From assembly GCA_036846005.1 (NCBI GenBank), contig DAIUCV010000011.1, positions 1 to 19,629 of the forward strand: a stretch of DNA of 19,629 nucleotides, in the 5' to 3' direction. Shown here one piece after another: positions 7,916 through 15,647 of this stretch. A program made the translations under genes and the position numbers. The notes beneath the pieces were generated by a model. The model did not search any database and was not told the origin of the DNA. It saw nothing but the letters and a program-made list of their open reading frames with translations. This stretch comes from DATEXQ01 sp036846005. GTDB lineage: Bacteria; Patescibacteriota; Microgenomatia; UBA8517. Position 1 is the first letter of the stretch, and each line of letters begins with the position of its first letter.

Positions 7916-7925
7916 ACAAATTAAA

Positions 7926-9534
7926 ATGTGGAGAGAAAAAATTACCCAAATCATAAGTGAAGAGACAGATACTTCAACTCAGGAGTTTAAAGTCGAAATT
8001 CCGGAAAACAGTAATTTTGGCGATTATAGCTCAAATATTGCGATGCAGGTTGCATCAAGTGCAGGGAAGGTAAAGAAAAACCCCAGGGAGGTTGCAGAAG
8101 NNNNNNNNNNNNNNNNNNNNNNNNNNNNNNNNNNNNNNNNNNNNNNNNNNNNNNNNNNNNNNNNNNNNNNNNNNNNNNNNNNNNNNNNNNNNNNNNNNNN
8201 TACGTTCAACAATAATCGGTCAGGCTTTAATAAACATTTATCAGAATCTTGGTTATAAGACCATCGGAGACAACCACCTGGGAGATTGGGGAACCCAGTT
8301 TGGCAAACTTCTATACATGATTGATATGAAGAAACTTGGTAAGAAGAATTTAAATATTGAAAAATTGGAAGAAGTTTATATTCAATTCCACGAAGAAGCA
8401 TCTGATCCAAAGAAAACTAAAGAAATGGAGGATGAAGCCAGAAAGTGGTTTAAAAAACTCGAAGACGGGGATAACCAAGCTCGTGAACTTTGGAAGCTTT
8501 GTGTTGATGTTTCAATGGAGGAATTTGAGAAAATTTATAAAATACTGGGGGTTACTTTTGATTACCAGTACGGAGAAAGTTTTTATGAATCAGAAATGAA
8601 ACTTCTGGAAAACGATAAAAACGTACAGAAACACCTAACTTTAGGGGAAGACGGTAAATCAAAGATAATAAACTTGGAGAAGGAAGGCATACCAACGCCC
8701 TTGATGTTTAAAAAAAGCGACGGGGGAACAACCTATGCTACCCGGGATTTGGCCTGTTTAAGGTTCAGAAGCAGAAAATGGGATCCCGATATGGTTATTT
8801 ATGAAGTAGGAGCAGAACAGACTCTGCATTTTCAGCAGGTTTTTGCAGCGGCCAGAATATTGGGATTGGTTAGTAACAAAGTAATTCTACATCACACCAA
8901 ACACGGACTTTACTTGTCTCCCGATGGCAAGAAATTTAGAACCAGGAAAGGCGGAGTGGTTAAACTGGAGGATATTTTGGAGGATGCAATTAAAAGAGCG
9001 AGAGAGATTATCGAAAAAAGCGAAACATCCAGGGGAATTAAGGGGGGAGAGATTAAAGAGGTGTCGGAGATGGTGGGAATAGGCGCGGTAAAGTATTTTG
9101 ATTTAATGCATTCAGTCACAAGCGATATTGTTTTTGACTGGGAAAAGATAATGAATTTGGAAGGTAATTCCGGTCCCTACTTACAATATACTTTTGCCAG
9201 GATCCAGAGTGTCCTGCAAAAAGCGAAGACAAAAATAAAAAAGCCGACAATTAATGAAAAAGACGTTAAAAAAATAAATCCGGAAGAGTTAATGCTGCTG
9301 CGCACTTTAGCCCAATTTTCAGGGGTGATCTTCGATGCAGCCAAAAATTACTCACCCAACATCCTTTGCGGCTATTTATTTAATTTAGCCCAAAAATTCA
9401 ATAATTTTTATAACCAACACAAGATAATAGGAAATGACAATGAGAAATTCAGAATTATATTATCAGGAGCAGTCGGACAAACAATAAAGAAAAGTTTGAC
9501 CATGCTGGGGATTAAGACACCCGCAAGGATGTAA
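7926..9534 (+). CDS. argS: arginyl-tRNA synthetase (interrupted by assembly gap)
   Basis: This class I synthetase charges tRNA-Arg. The N-terminal 58 codons (7926-8100) match the ArgRS N-terminal add-on domain (FGDYSSNIAM). The sequence resumes at 8203 with RSTIIGQALINIYQNLGY, the residues directly after the HIGH-like HVGHL motif, which lies in the gap. Later parts show GDNHLGDWGTQFGKLL, YATRDLACLRFR, VIYEVGAEQTLHFQQVF and the anticodon-binding C-terminus ending TPARM. The two sides are in different frames across the 100 N, so the gap length is a placeholder; a true gap divisible by three, about 60-80 codons, would fit the family. An earlier in-frame GTG at 7896 exists, but the ATG at 7926 gives the usual N-terminus and lies 10 bases after TACAAT (7910-7915). 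Confidence 0.95.
8101..8200. other. assembly gap of 100 N inside argS
   Basis: Exactly 100 N, a conventional placeholder for unknown length. The flanking argS frames disagree across it, so the real distance differs; a length divisible by three is required to join them. Confidence 0.95.
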
Positions 9535-9543
9535 AATATTATT

Positions 9544-10818
9544 ATGGATTATCAAAAAGTAATTCTAAAAAACGGTTTAAGGGTTATTTCAATATCAATG
9601 CCTTCCCTTGAGTCGGTAACTGCAACGGTCTGGGTGCGTACGGGAAGCAGGTTTGAGGAAAAGAAAGTAAACGGTATAAGTCATTTCCTGGAGCACATTG
9701 TATTTAAGGGAAGCAAGAAAAGACCCAGTGCCAAAGCGATTTCGGAGGCAGTTGACGAACTGGGAGGGGAATTCAATGCCGGAACATCCAAAGAATGGAC
9801 AAACTTCTATATTAAGGTCAGATCAGCCAACTTGAGGACGGCCTATGATATTTTATCCGATATGGTTTTAAATCCTCTTTTAAAAGAAGAAGAGATAGAA
9901 AAGGAAAAGGGTGTGATTTTGGAGGAAATTGCAATGTATAACGATACGCCCATGCTTAAAATCGGCGATATTTTTGAGAATCTTATTTATCAGGGATATC
10001 CTTTGGGTACGGACATCTCGGGAACACCTGCAACCGTAAAAAATATCAATAGAAATGATTTTGTAAGATATAGAGGTTTACATTATTATCCTGAAAATAT
10101 CTTGGTAACGGTTGCTGGGGGATCGCCAGAAAAAGATGTATTGAAACTATCCGAGGAATATTTCGGACAGCTTCCCAAAACCGGAAAAAAGGAGGAAAAA
10201 CCAAACGATAAGATTTTCCAGAAAAGTCCAAAATTAATATTAAGCAAGAAAAAAGTAGAACAGACGCACGTAATCCTGGGTTTTAAGGGAGATAAAGTTG
10301 GTACCAAAAGACGATTCGCCGAATCCATTTTATCTGCAATTTTAGGAGGGGGAATGAGTTCCAGGATGTTTATTGAGGTCAGAGAGAAAAGAGGTTTGGC
10401 TTATGCTGTCAAAACCTCAAGTGAGCATTATCTTGATAACGGGTACCTGGCAACTTATGCGGGTCTGGAAATAAAAAGAGCGGATGAGGCGGTTAAGGTA
10501 ATGCTTGACCAGTATTGGGGAATAGCCGATAAAAGATATCCGATATCAGCAAAAGAGTTAAAAAAGACAAAAGAATATATCAAGGGTAATCTGGCGCTTT
10601 CATTGGAAGATACCAAAAACGTCAGTGCATTTTTTGGAATAGAGGAACTCTTGCTGAATAAACCGATAACTCCTGAAGAAGTAATCAGGGAAATTGACAA
10701 GGTTAAGGTGGACGAAGTAGTAGAAGTAGCCAAGGACTTTTTTAAACCCCAAAACTTAAATCTGGCAGTAATAGGACCTTATAAAGACAAAAATCTTTTT
10801 AAAAAGCTGTTGGCTTAA
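9544..10818 (+). CDS. M16 family zinc peptidase
   Basis: This 424-residue protein belongs to the pitrilysin/processing-peptidase family M16. The inverted zinc motif HFLEH is at residues 47-51, and the third ligand Glu is at 127 in EEIEKEKGVILEEI, 76 residues after the second His, as expected for active members. A second, inactive-type M16 half follows (about 165-424) with a glycine-rich segment (AILGGGMSSRMF) and VREKRGLAYAVKTSSEHY. No signal peptide is present, so a cytoplasmic role in peptide or exported-peptide processing is likely. Length fits the roughly 420-residue bacterial YmxG/MPP-like group. It starts 9 bases after argS and is probably co-transcribed. No Shine-Dalgarno is visible. 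Confidence 0.93.
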   Translation: MDYQKVILKNGLRVISISMPSLESVTATVWVRTGSRFEEKKVNGISHFLEHIVFKGSKKRPSAKAISEAVDELGGEFNAGTSKEWTNFYIKVRSANLRTAYDILSDMVLNPLLKEEEIEKEKGVILEEIAMYNDTPMLKIGDIFENLIYQGYPLGTDISGTPATVKNINRNDFVRYRGLHYYPENILVTVAGGSPEKDVLKLSEEYFGQLPKTGKKEEKPNDKIFQKSPKLILSKKKVEQTHVILGFKGDKVGTKRRFAESILSAILGGGMSSRMFIEVREKRGLAYAVKTSSEHYLDNGYLATYAGLEIKRADEAVKVMLDQYWGIADKRYPISAKELKKTKEYIKGNLALSLEDTKNVSAFFGIEELLLNKPITPEEVIREIDKVKVDEVVEVAKDFFKPQNLNLAVIGPYKDKNLFKKLLA

Positions 10819-10833
10819 AAGAAGGAATTAAGA

Positions 10834-10909
10834 TGGTCGGGGTGCCCGGATTCGAACCGGGGACCTCCACGTCCCGAACGTGGCGCTCTACCAGCTGAGC
10901 CACACCCCG
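10834..10909 (-). tRNA. tRNA-Pro (anticodon CGG)
   Basis: The minus strand reads a full 76-base tRNA with CCA encoded. The acceptor CGGGGTG pairs with CACCCCG, the discriminator is A, and the D-arm is GCTC/GAGC. The anticodon stem is CCACG/CGTGG with loop TTCGGGA (anticodon CGG, G37), and the T-arm contains GGTTCGAATCC. C1-G72 and G37 are typical of tRNA-Pro. It reads CCG codons. It is transcribed away from rsmI and lies 15 bases past the stop of the M16 peptidase on the opposite strand. Confidence 0.96.
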
Positions 10910-10919
10910 AAAAACAATC

Positions 10920-10935
10920 TGCTACAATTATAGCA
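10920..10935. promoter_or_regulatory. overlapping divergent extended -10 elements (tRNA-Pro / rsmI)
   Basis: The near-palindrome at 10920-10935 carries TGCTACAAT on the plus strand (hexamer 10923-10928) and TGCTATAAT on the minus strand (hexamer 10927-10932). The plus element points to rsmI with 8 bases to its ATG. The minus element points to tRNA-Pro with a predicted start about 11 bases before the mature 5' end. No good -35 is seen on either side, which fits dependence on the extended -10. Confidence 0.6.
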
Positions 10936-10936
10936 A

Positions 10937-11595
10937 ATGTCAGGTATGTTACATATTGTTGCGACCCCAATTGGCAATTTGGAGGATTTGACCTTGCGAG
11001 CATTGAGAATTTTAAAGGAGGCAGACGTAATTATTGCCGAGGATACCCGAGTTTCCTCAAAACTCTTGACTCATTATGATATAGATACTCATATATTGAG
11101 CTATCATCAGCATTCATCCGAAGAAAAAAAGTATGAAATATTAAAACTTCTTCTGGACGGGAACAACCTTGCTTTAATAACCGATGCAGGAACTCCGGGA
11201 ATATCAGATCCGGGTAACGAGCTCATTGATTTTATTTTTAGAAATTCACCCGATATCAAAATAATTCCTATTCCGGGGGCTTCGGCAATAACCTCCGCAT
11301 TATCAGTAAGCGGATTTAAAACTGAAAAATTTGTATTTATAGGATTTTTACCCAAAAAGAAGCGTACAAAGCTATTTAACTGGTTAAAAAGCGGGGAAAT
11401 TACTTTTGCCTTTTATGAATCTCCCAAAAGAATAGTAAAAAGCCTTTCTATATTAGAGGAGAATTTTGGTTCAGATACACGCATCTTTGTTGCCAGGGAG
11501 TTGACCAAAATGTTTGAAATGTTATACAGGGGAACTATAGAAGAGGTTAAAGAAATGATCAAAGAAGGAGTAAAAGGTGAGATTGTGGTGGTAGT
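10937..11595 (+). CDS. rsmI: 16S rRNA 2'-O-ribose C1402 methyltransferase (3' end in gap)
   Basis: RsmI methylates the 2'-OH of C1402 in the decoding centre of 16S rRNA using SAM. The family motifs are all present: IVATPIGNLEDLTLRAL near the start, VIIAEDTRVSSKLL (about 31-45), DAGTPGISDPGNELI (about 87-101) and PIPGASAITSALSVSG (about 113-128). FYESPKRI and the end of the catalytic core (VKGEIVVV) are also visible. 219 codons can be read before the gap, which covers almost the whole methyltransferase core. The missing part is only a C-terminal tail and stop. The start lies 8 bases after a -10 element and has no Shine-Dalgarno. The gene converges with the PEGA-protein gene at the gap. Confidence 0.95.
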
Positions 11596-11695
11596 NNNNN
11601 NNNNNNNNNNNNNNNNNNNNNNNNNNNNNNNNNNNNNNNNNNNNNNNNNNNNNNNNNNNNNNNNNNNNNNNNNNNNNNNNNNNNNNNNNNNNNNN
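11596..11695. other. assembly gap of 100 N between rsmI and the PEGA gene
   Basis: Exactly 100 N at the point where two convergent genes meet. The 3' ends of both genes, and any terminator between them, are hidden. An apparent minus-strand frame reading through the gap into rsmI is an artefact. Confidence 0.95.
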
Positions 11696-12856
11696 AATAA
11701 TTAATCTGTCTATACTTGCGGTAGGAAAGGCATTCGGGCTGATGAAGCTTCCGGAATAAACCTCTTGATTATTCGTACCGTCATAATCCATGATTGAGAT
11801 CTTGCCGTTTTCTGTTAAAACCAAATTTTTTGAGGTTGAAAACCACGATAAAGTTGAAGAACAGGAAACTATCAAGAAAGGTGTTGTCAGACTGCAATCT
11901 TCAGAATTTACTTCTTTAATGAAAAAATTTCTATCTTCTTTGATATCATAAACATAAATTCGATCCTTTTTGATATCCCTTTCCTGTTTTTGCGTAGATG
12001 CTCCGGGAACCGCTTCGATTAATTTATCGGGAATTGTAGCATCACCCGAAGCTTTATAAAGAATTTTGGTTTCGTCGGGTGAAAAAAGTATAAAACTGGC
12101 TTTTCTTTGTAAAATATCGGCCATTTCTTTGACAATGCCGCGCATTTGAGCTGAAAGGCGGGATTGTTCTTCTTTTTGCCATTTGTCTAATAAGCTAGTT
12201 ATGGTGGAGCTGATATTTATTCTTTTATTTTGGGGAGTATAGACTCCAGCCTCAAGTAGATAGTTTCCGTTTACCGTTTTTAAAAGAAGTTCTCTGCCGT
12301 CTGGAGACCATTGCCAGCTTGCGTCTTTAAGGTCTCCGTCGGTTATTCTTTTCGGATCTCTCGCAAATCCCAAAGGTAGATTTACGGTTTCAATTACCCA
12401 CAGTCCTTCCTTATCCTGATTGATATTGTCCAAAGTTGCAGGAACGCTATATGCGATTTTGGTCGAATCATCGCTTGATATGGGATTAAGGGAAGTAGTG
12501 AAGGTAAGTGGGGATAGAGATGGTGTTTTTTTAAATAGATTTGCCTCAACTTCGGTAACTATTTCCTTTTCTATAATTAATCTCTTACTCCAGGAATTAT
12601 AACCTTCCTTTTTAAGGTCAATATCATAGGTACCCGGTGCAAGAGAGCGATTGGCGTTGGTGATTGTTTTAAGCTCTCCGTTGATAAATATTTGCGCACC
12701 GTCGGGGTTGGATTTAATAAGCAGCAATCCGCTGGGAGAAAATTTTAATGTTTTGGGATTAAATTTATAACCTCGAGCGTAAAAAGAAATGAAAAATCCG
12801 GCAATACCGACCGTCAGAATTGTAATCAAAAAAAGTATTACTCTAACCTTTGTCAT
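11696..12856 (-). CDS. PEGA-domain membrane protein (C-terminus in gap)
   Basis: 387 codons are visible. One transmembrane helix (about 5-27) anchors the protein, with the rest outside. A PEGA domain follows (about 42-108; LLLIKSNPDGAQIFINGE, then LAPGTYDIDLKKEGY), a small beta fold common in surface proteins. The remainder (about 115-387) has repeated short strand patterns such as WQWSPDGRELLLK and FILFSPDETKILYK, consistent with beta-propeller blades. A helical stretch (KWQKEEQSRLSAQMRGIVKE) interrupts it near 226-246. Similar TM-PEGA-propeller proteins are frequent in CPR genomes; their function is unknown. The start ATG lies 14 bases after a TATAAT, without a Shine-Dalgarno. Confidence 0.88.
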
Positions 12857-12870
12857 ATTTTAGCCATTAG

Positions 12871-12876
12871 ATTATA
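12871..12876 (-). promoter_or_regulatory. -10 element of the PEGA gene
   Basis: TATAAT on the minus strand, 14 bases before the ATG at 12856. It predicts a leader of about 8 bases. The -35 region is not recognisable. Confidence 0.4.
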
Positions 12877-13022
12877 CAACAAGAAGGTATTATGTACCAT
12901 TAGAGACGCTTGTAGTTGTTGCCTATTCTGTATAAAATGCCTAGAGAAATCATATAAAATAAGAATATCATAATACTATTAAAATATATCGTACGATTAC
13001 ATTTTAAATATCTGTTGAAATT

Positions 13023-14054
13023 ATGAGAAAAAAAATTGCCATAGATTTGGGAACAGCCAATACGCTGGTTTGGATTGCCGGAGAAGGACTGGTTGCTAAC
13101 GAACCCACGGTTGTAGCCATGTCTTCAGAAGACAATAGGGTTGTAGCCGTAGGAGAGGAAGCAAAAAAAATGCTGGGTAGAACTCCCGAATCCTTAATAG
13201 CCTTAAGACCGATGAGGGATGGAGTAATAGCCGATTACGAAGTAACTCAGGCAATGCTTAAGTATTTTATAAGCAAAGTTTGTGGAAGAATACAAATTTT
13301 TAAACCCGAAGTCATGATCTGCGTTCCTGCTGGTTGTACCCAGGTAGAGAGAAGAGCGGCATTGGACGCCACGCTTTCGTCAGGCGCAGCCCATGCGTAT
13401 TTAATAGACGAACCGTTGGCTGCAGCAATTGGGGCAGGAATACCGGTTTCAGCTCCCAGCGGCAATATGATCGTCGATATCGGCGGAGGAGCGGTTGAAG
13501 CAGCCGTAATTTCCCTGGGTGGGGTGGTTATTCATAGGGGAGTAAGAGTAGCAGGAAATAAGGTTGACGAAGCTATTCAAACCTACTTAAGAAAAAAATA
13601 TAATCTGATTGTAGGCGATCAAACAGCAGAAGCGATAAAAATTACAATCGGTTCGGCAACAAAACTGGAAAAGGAAGAAAAAATGGAAATATCGGGAAGA
13701 GATTTGGTATTTGGTTTACCCAGAAGTATGGAAATAACCTCCAGCCAGATAACCGATGCCATAAGATTAACCCTTTTGCAAATAATCGGTGCCGTTAAAA
13801 GTGTACTGGAAGACACACCCCCTGAATTGGCTGCCGATATTATCGATAAAGGAATTGTAATGAGTGGGGGTACATCTTTGCTTAGAAATTTTGATAAACT
13901 AATGACAGAGGAAACAGGAGTACCGGCACATGTTGCNNNNNNNNNNNNNNNNNNNNNNNNNNNNNNNNNNNNNNNNNNNNNNNNNNNNNNNNNNNNNNNN
14001 NNNNNNNNNNNNNNNNNNNNNNNNNNNNNNNNNNNNTCCAAAGCTCTTGATTGA
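13023..14054 (+). CDS. mreB: rod-shape protein MreB (interrupted by gap)
   Basis: MreB is the bacterial actin that forms membrane-associated filaments directing sidewall synthesis. ATPase-core motifs are in order: phosphate-1 IDLGTANTLVW (about 6-16), connect-1 region DEPLAAAIGAG, phosphate-2 MIVDIGGGAVEAAV (about 149-162) and adenosine motif IVMSGGTSLLRNFDKL. 304 codons precede the 100-N gap. The frame resumes with SKALD and a stop, giving about 343 residues, normal for MreB. The frame agrees across the gap, so the true size is either near 100 or differs by a multiple of three. No mreC or mreD is adjacent. The 166-base upstream spacer shows no Shine-Dalgarno; a possible TATAAA lies at 12931-12936. 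Confidence 0.95.
   Translation: MRKKIAIDLGTANTLVWIAGEGLVANEPTVVAMSSEDNRVVAVGEEAKKMLGRTPESLIALRPMRDGVIADYEVTQAMLKYFISKVCGRIQIFKPEVMICVPAGCTQVERRAALDATLSSGAAHAYLIDEPLAAAIGAGIPVSAPSGNMIVDIGGGAVEAAVISLGGVVIHRGVRVAGNKVDEAIQTYLRKKYNLIVGDQTAEAIKITIGSATKLEKEEKMEISGRDLVFGLPRSMEITSSQITDAIRLTLLQIIGAVKSVLEDTPPELAADIIDKGIVMSGGTSLLRNFDKLMTEETGVPAHVXXXXXXXXXXXXXXXXXXXXXXXXXXXXXXXXXXSKALD
13937..14036. other. assembly gap of 100 N inside mreB
   Basis: Exactly 100 N. The mreB frame continues on the other side with five codons and a stop, so the deleted piece is the last 30-40 codons of MreB. Confidence 0.95.
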
Positions 14055-14069
14055 ACTAATAATTTATTC

Positions 14070-14256
14070 AAAATAGTGGTTAGATGAATAATACTTAATA
14101 TACAGATAAGACCTGTAGTAATTATAATAAAAGCGCGTTAAAAAGGTATAATTTAAAATATTAATATAATTAAGTACAAGAGGGATGTATTAGTTATAGG
14201 TTATTAAAAGTTATTATATTGTAATAATAAATTAAATCTAATCACTATTTTTTTAA
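14070..14256. repeat. 16-bp long-range inverted repeat in the mreB-glycosyltransferase spacer
   Basis: AAAATAGTGGTTAGAT (14070-14085) is complementary to ATCTAATCACTATTTT (14236-14251) with a single G-T pair; a run of seven T covers 14248-14254. The arms enclose 150 AT-rich bases that include TATAAT at 14123-14128 and 14147-14152 and a small TTATTA/TAATAA hairpin. The 259-base spacer has no convincing protein gene. This could be a structured short RNA ending in a terminator, or an mreB terminator with a chance partner. Confidence 0.45.
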
Positions 14257-14313
14257 GCATGAATAAAAATCAGAAGAGCAGTAACTAGAGAAATTCACTT
14301 TTTAAACAATTTT

Positions 14314-15219
14314 ATGAGTAAAAATATAGCCAATATAGACCGAAAAACGGCCTTTTTATTTCAAATAAAGGTAGATAGCACTTCAAAAGAAGAAGTGCTA
14401 AGAAATATTAGAGTGAACCTGGGGAAATTTGATAAAAAGGAAGAGGGAAGAAAAAAGTTTTTTATAGTTACTCCAAATCCAGAGCAGATACTTTTGGCCC
14501 AAAAAGATAAACAATTTACTAAAATAATAAATTCTTCTTCATATTCATTACCGGACGGAATAGGACTACTTCAGGGAGTTAAATATTTAAATCTTAAAGA
14601 CAATAAAAAAAACCCGCTAAGATTTTTCGTTTTATTTATTCAAGGATTAACAATAGGTCTTTCCACTTTCTTTAACAGGAAATGGTTGGAGGATGAAGTG
14701 AAACTTATACACGGAAGAGACATGATGATCGATATTGTAAAACTTGCCAACAACAAAGGTTGGAGAGTTGTCTTTCTGGGGGGTTATGGGGATGTAGCGC
14801 AAAAATGTACTGAAAATTTAAAGAAAAACTACAAAAATGCAAAAATTCTGGGATTAACAGGACCTGTGCTTAATAATGAGGCAAAACCGATATCCCAGGA
14901 GGCTAGGGTATTGGAGATGCAAGTAATCAATAAAATAAATAACTTTGCTCCCCACGTTCTCTTTGTTGGTTTCGGTGCACCAAAGCAGGAGAAATGGGTA
15001 CATAGATGGCTGACTACTTTAAATATCGGAGGGGCGATGGTAGTAGGCGGAGCTATGGATTATATCGCCGGTAAGGTTAAAGTACCCCCAGAATGGATTA
15101 CACACCTTGATCTGGAATGGTTATGGAGATTATTTACCCAAAAGGGGAGGATAAAGAGGGTTTTGACTGCATTTCCGATTTTTCCTTTAAAAGTATTCTT
15201 ATACAAATTAAATAATTAA
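14314..15219 (+). CDS. WecG/TagA/CpsF family glycosyltransferase (GT26)
   Basis: This 301-residue protein matches the GT26 family, which transfers N-acetylmannosamine or related sugars onto lipid-linked acceptors in teichoic acid, capsule or enterobacterial common antigen synthesis. Seen motifs: FFIVTPNPEQILLAQ (about 49-63), SLPDGIGLLQG with the likely catalytic Asp (about 79-89), HGRDMMIDIV and WRVVFLGGYGDV. Near the end are PHVLFVGFGAPKQEKWVHRW and VGGAMDYIAGKVKVPPEWI, and the C-terminal arginine-rich tail typical for membrane association is present. An insertion between about 92 and 130 is hydrophobic (RFFVLFIQGLTIGLSTFF). The polymer it builds is not revealed by neighbours. It may work on undecaprenyl carriers supplied through uppS downstream. 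Confidence 0.93.
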   Translation: MSKNIANIDRKTAFLFQIKVDSTSKEEVLRNIRVNLGKFDKKEEGRKKFFIVTPNPEQILLAQKDKQFTKIINSSSYSLPDGIGLLQGVKYLNLKDNKKNPLRFFVLFIQGLTIGLSTFFNRKWLEDEVKLIHGRDMMIDIVKLANNKGWRVVFLGGYGDVAQKCTENLKKNYKNAKILGLTGPVLNNEAKPISQEARVLEMQVINKINNFAPHVLFVGFGAPKQEKWVHRWLTTLNIGGAMVVGGAMDYIAGKVKVPPEWITHLDLEWLWRLFTQKGRIKRVLTAFPIFPLKVFLYKLNN

Positions 15220-15236
15220 AAGAAAATTATTTAATT
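15206..15236 (+). terminator. AT-only hairpin overlapping the glycosyltransferase stop
   Basis: AATTAAATAATT (15206-15217) and AATTATTTAATT (15225-15236) form a perfect 12-pair stem with a seven-base loop, spanning the stop codon. There is no T-run directly after it and the stem has no G or C, so termination would be weak; an mRNA 3'-end stabiliser is an alternative. Confidence 0.45.
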
Positions 15237-15271
15237 GGGTTTAAAAGGTTAATTTTTCTTCTAAAAGGCCC

Positions 15272-15300
15272 TTGACACCTCTGTTTCGCTTTGATATTGT
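15272..15300 (+). promoter_or_regulatory. promoter of the HTH gene
   Basis: A perfect TTGACA (15272-15277) lies 17 bases before TATTGT (15295-15300), which has TGA directly upstream as an extended -10. The predicted leader to the ATG at 15365 is about 58 bases. ATTGTCTG (15296-15303) and CAG-GC-ACAAT (15322-15331) form an interrupted inverted repeat at the start site, a possible operator. Confidence 0.6.
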
Positions 15301-15364
15301 CTGATTAAGTAAGTTATTGGACAGGCACAATAATAGTACAAAACAAATCAAAGTATAAAATACA

Positions 15365-15589
15365 ATGCAAGAAGACCTACAAAGAAAAAGAAAAAAAGTA
15401 AGGTTAGAAGATCTCCCGGATTTACTTACGGTCAGAGAAGTTGCCGAACTGCTTAGGGTTTCTCCTTTAACAATCAAGAGGTGGGGTAAAAGAGGTAAAC
15501 TACCGGCTATACGCATCAACTCCCGAGGAGACAGACGCTACAAAAAAGAGGCTGTTTTATGGCTTTTGGGTATGCAGCCTTCAGAATAA
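15365..15589 (+). CDS. small excisionase-type helix-turn-helix protein
   Basis: This 74-residue protein is a single winged HTH domain of the MerR-like/excisionase (HTH_17) type. LLTVREVAELLRVSPLTIKRWGKRGKLPAIRI covers the HTH (about 20-51), and the wing RGDRRYKKEAVLWLL follows (about 54-68). The basic N-terminal tail (QRKRKKVRLED) may add DNA contact. Stand-alone domains of this kind serve as phage excisionases or as small regulators such as BldC. No integrase, recombinase or attachment site is nearby, so a regulator is more likely. The good upstream promoter and possible operator suggest autoregulation, which is inference. The next 570 bases carry the structured-RNA candidate. Confidence 0.88.
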   Translation: MQEDLQRKRKKVRLEDLPDLLTVREVAELLRVSPLTIKRWGKRGKLPAIRINSRGDRRYKKEAVLWLLGMQPSE

Positions 15590-15612
15590 CAACTCTATCT
15601 TCAAATTTAGTA

Positions 15613-15641
15613 TTGAAAACTATATCTATTTGTTATATAAA
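15613..15641 (+). promoter_or_regulatory. candidate promoter for the structured RNA
   Basis: TTGAAA (15613-15618) and TATAAA (15636-15641) are separated by 17 bases. Initiation would be near 15648, just upstream of the hairpin-rich stretch and 60 bases after the HTH stop. Confidence 0.45.
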
Positions 15642-15647
15642 TAGTTA

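Noticed and set aside
11522..11595. Continuation of the PEGA frame past the gap
   Set aside because: This part is the reverse strand of rsmI; the open frame is produced by the 100 N.
14259..14288. Nine-codon mini-ORF before the glycosyltransferase
   Set aside because: No ribosome site, no attenuation-like codon run and no linked hairpin; likely chance.
15241..15519. 92-residue minus-strand open frame opposite the HTH gene
   Set aside because: It overlaps the promoter and the coding region of a clear HTH protein and its own translation has no family features.
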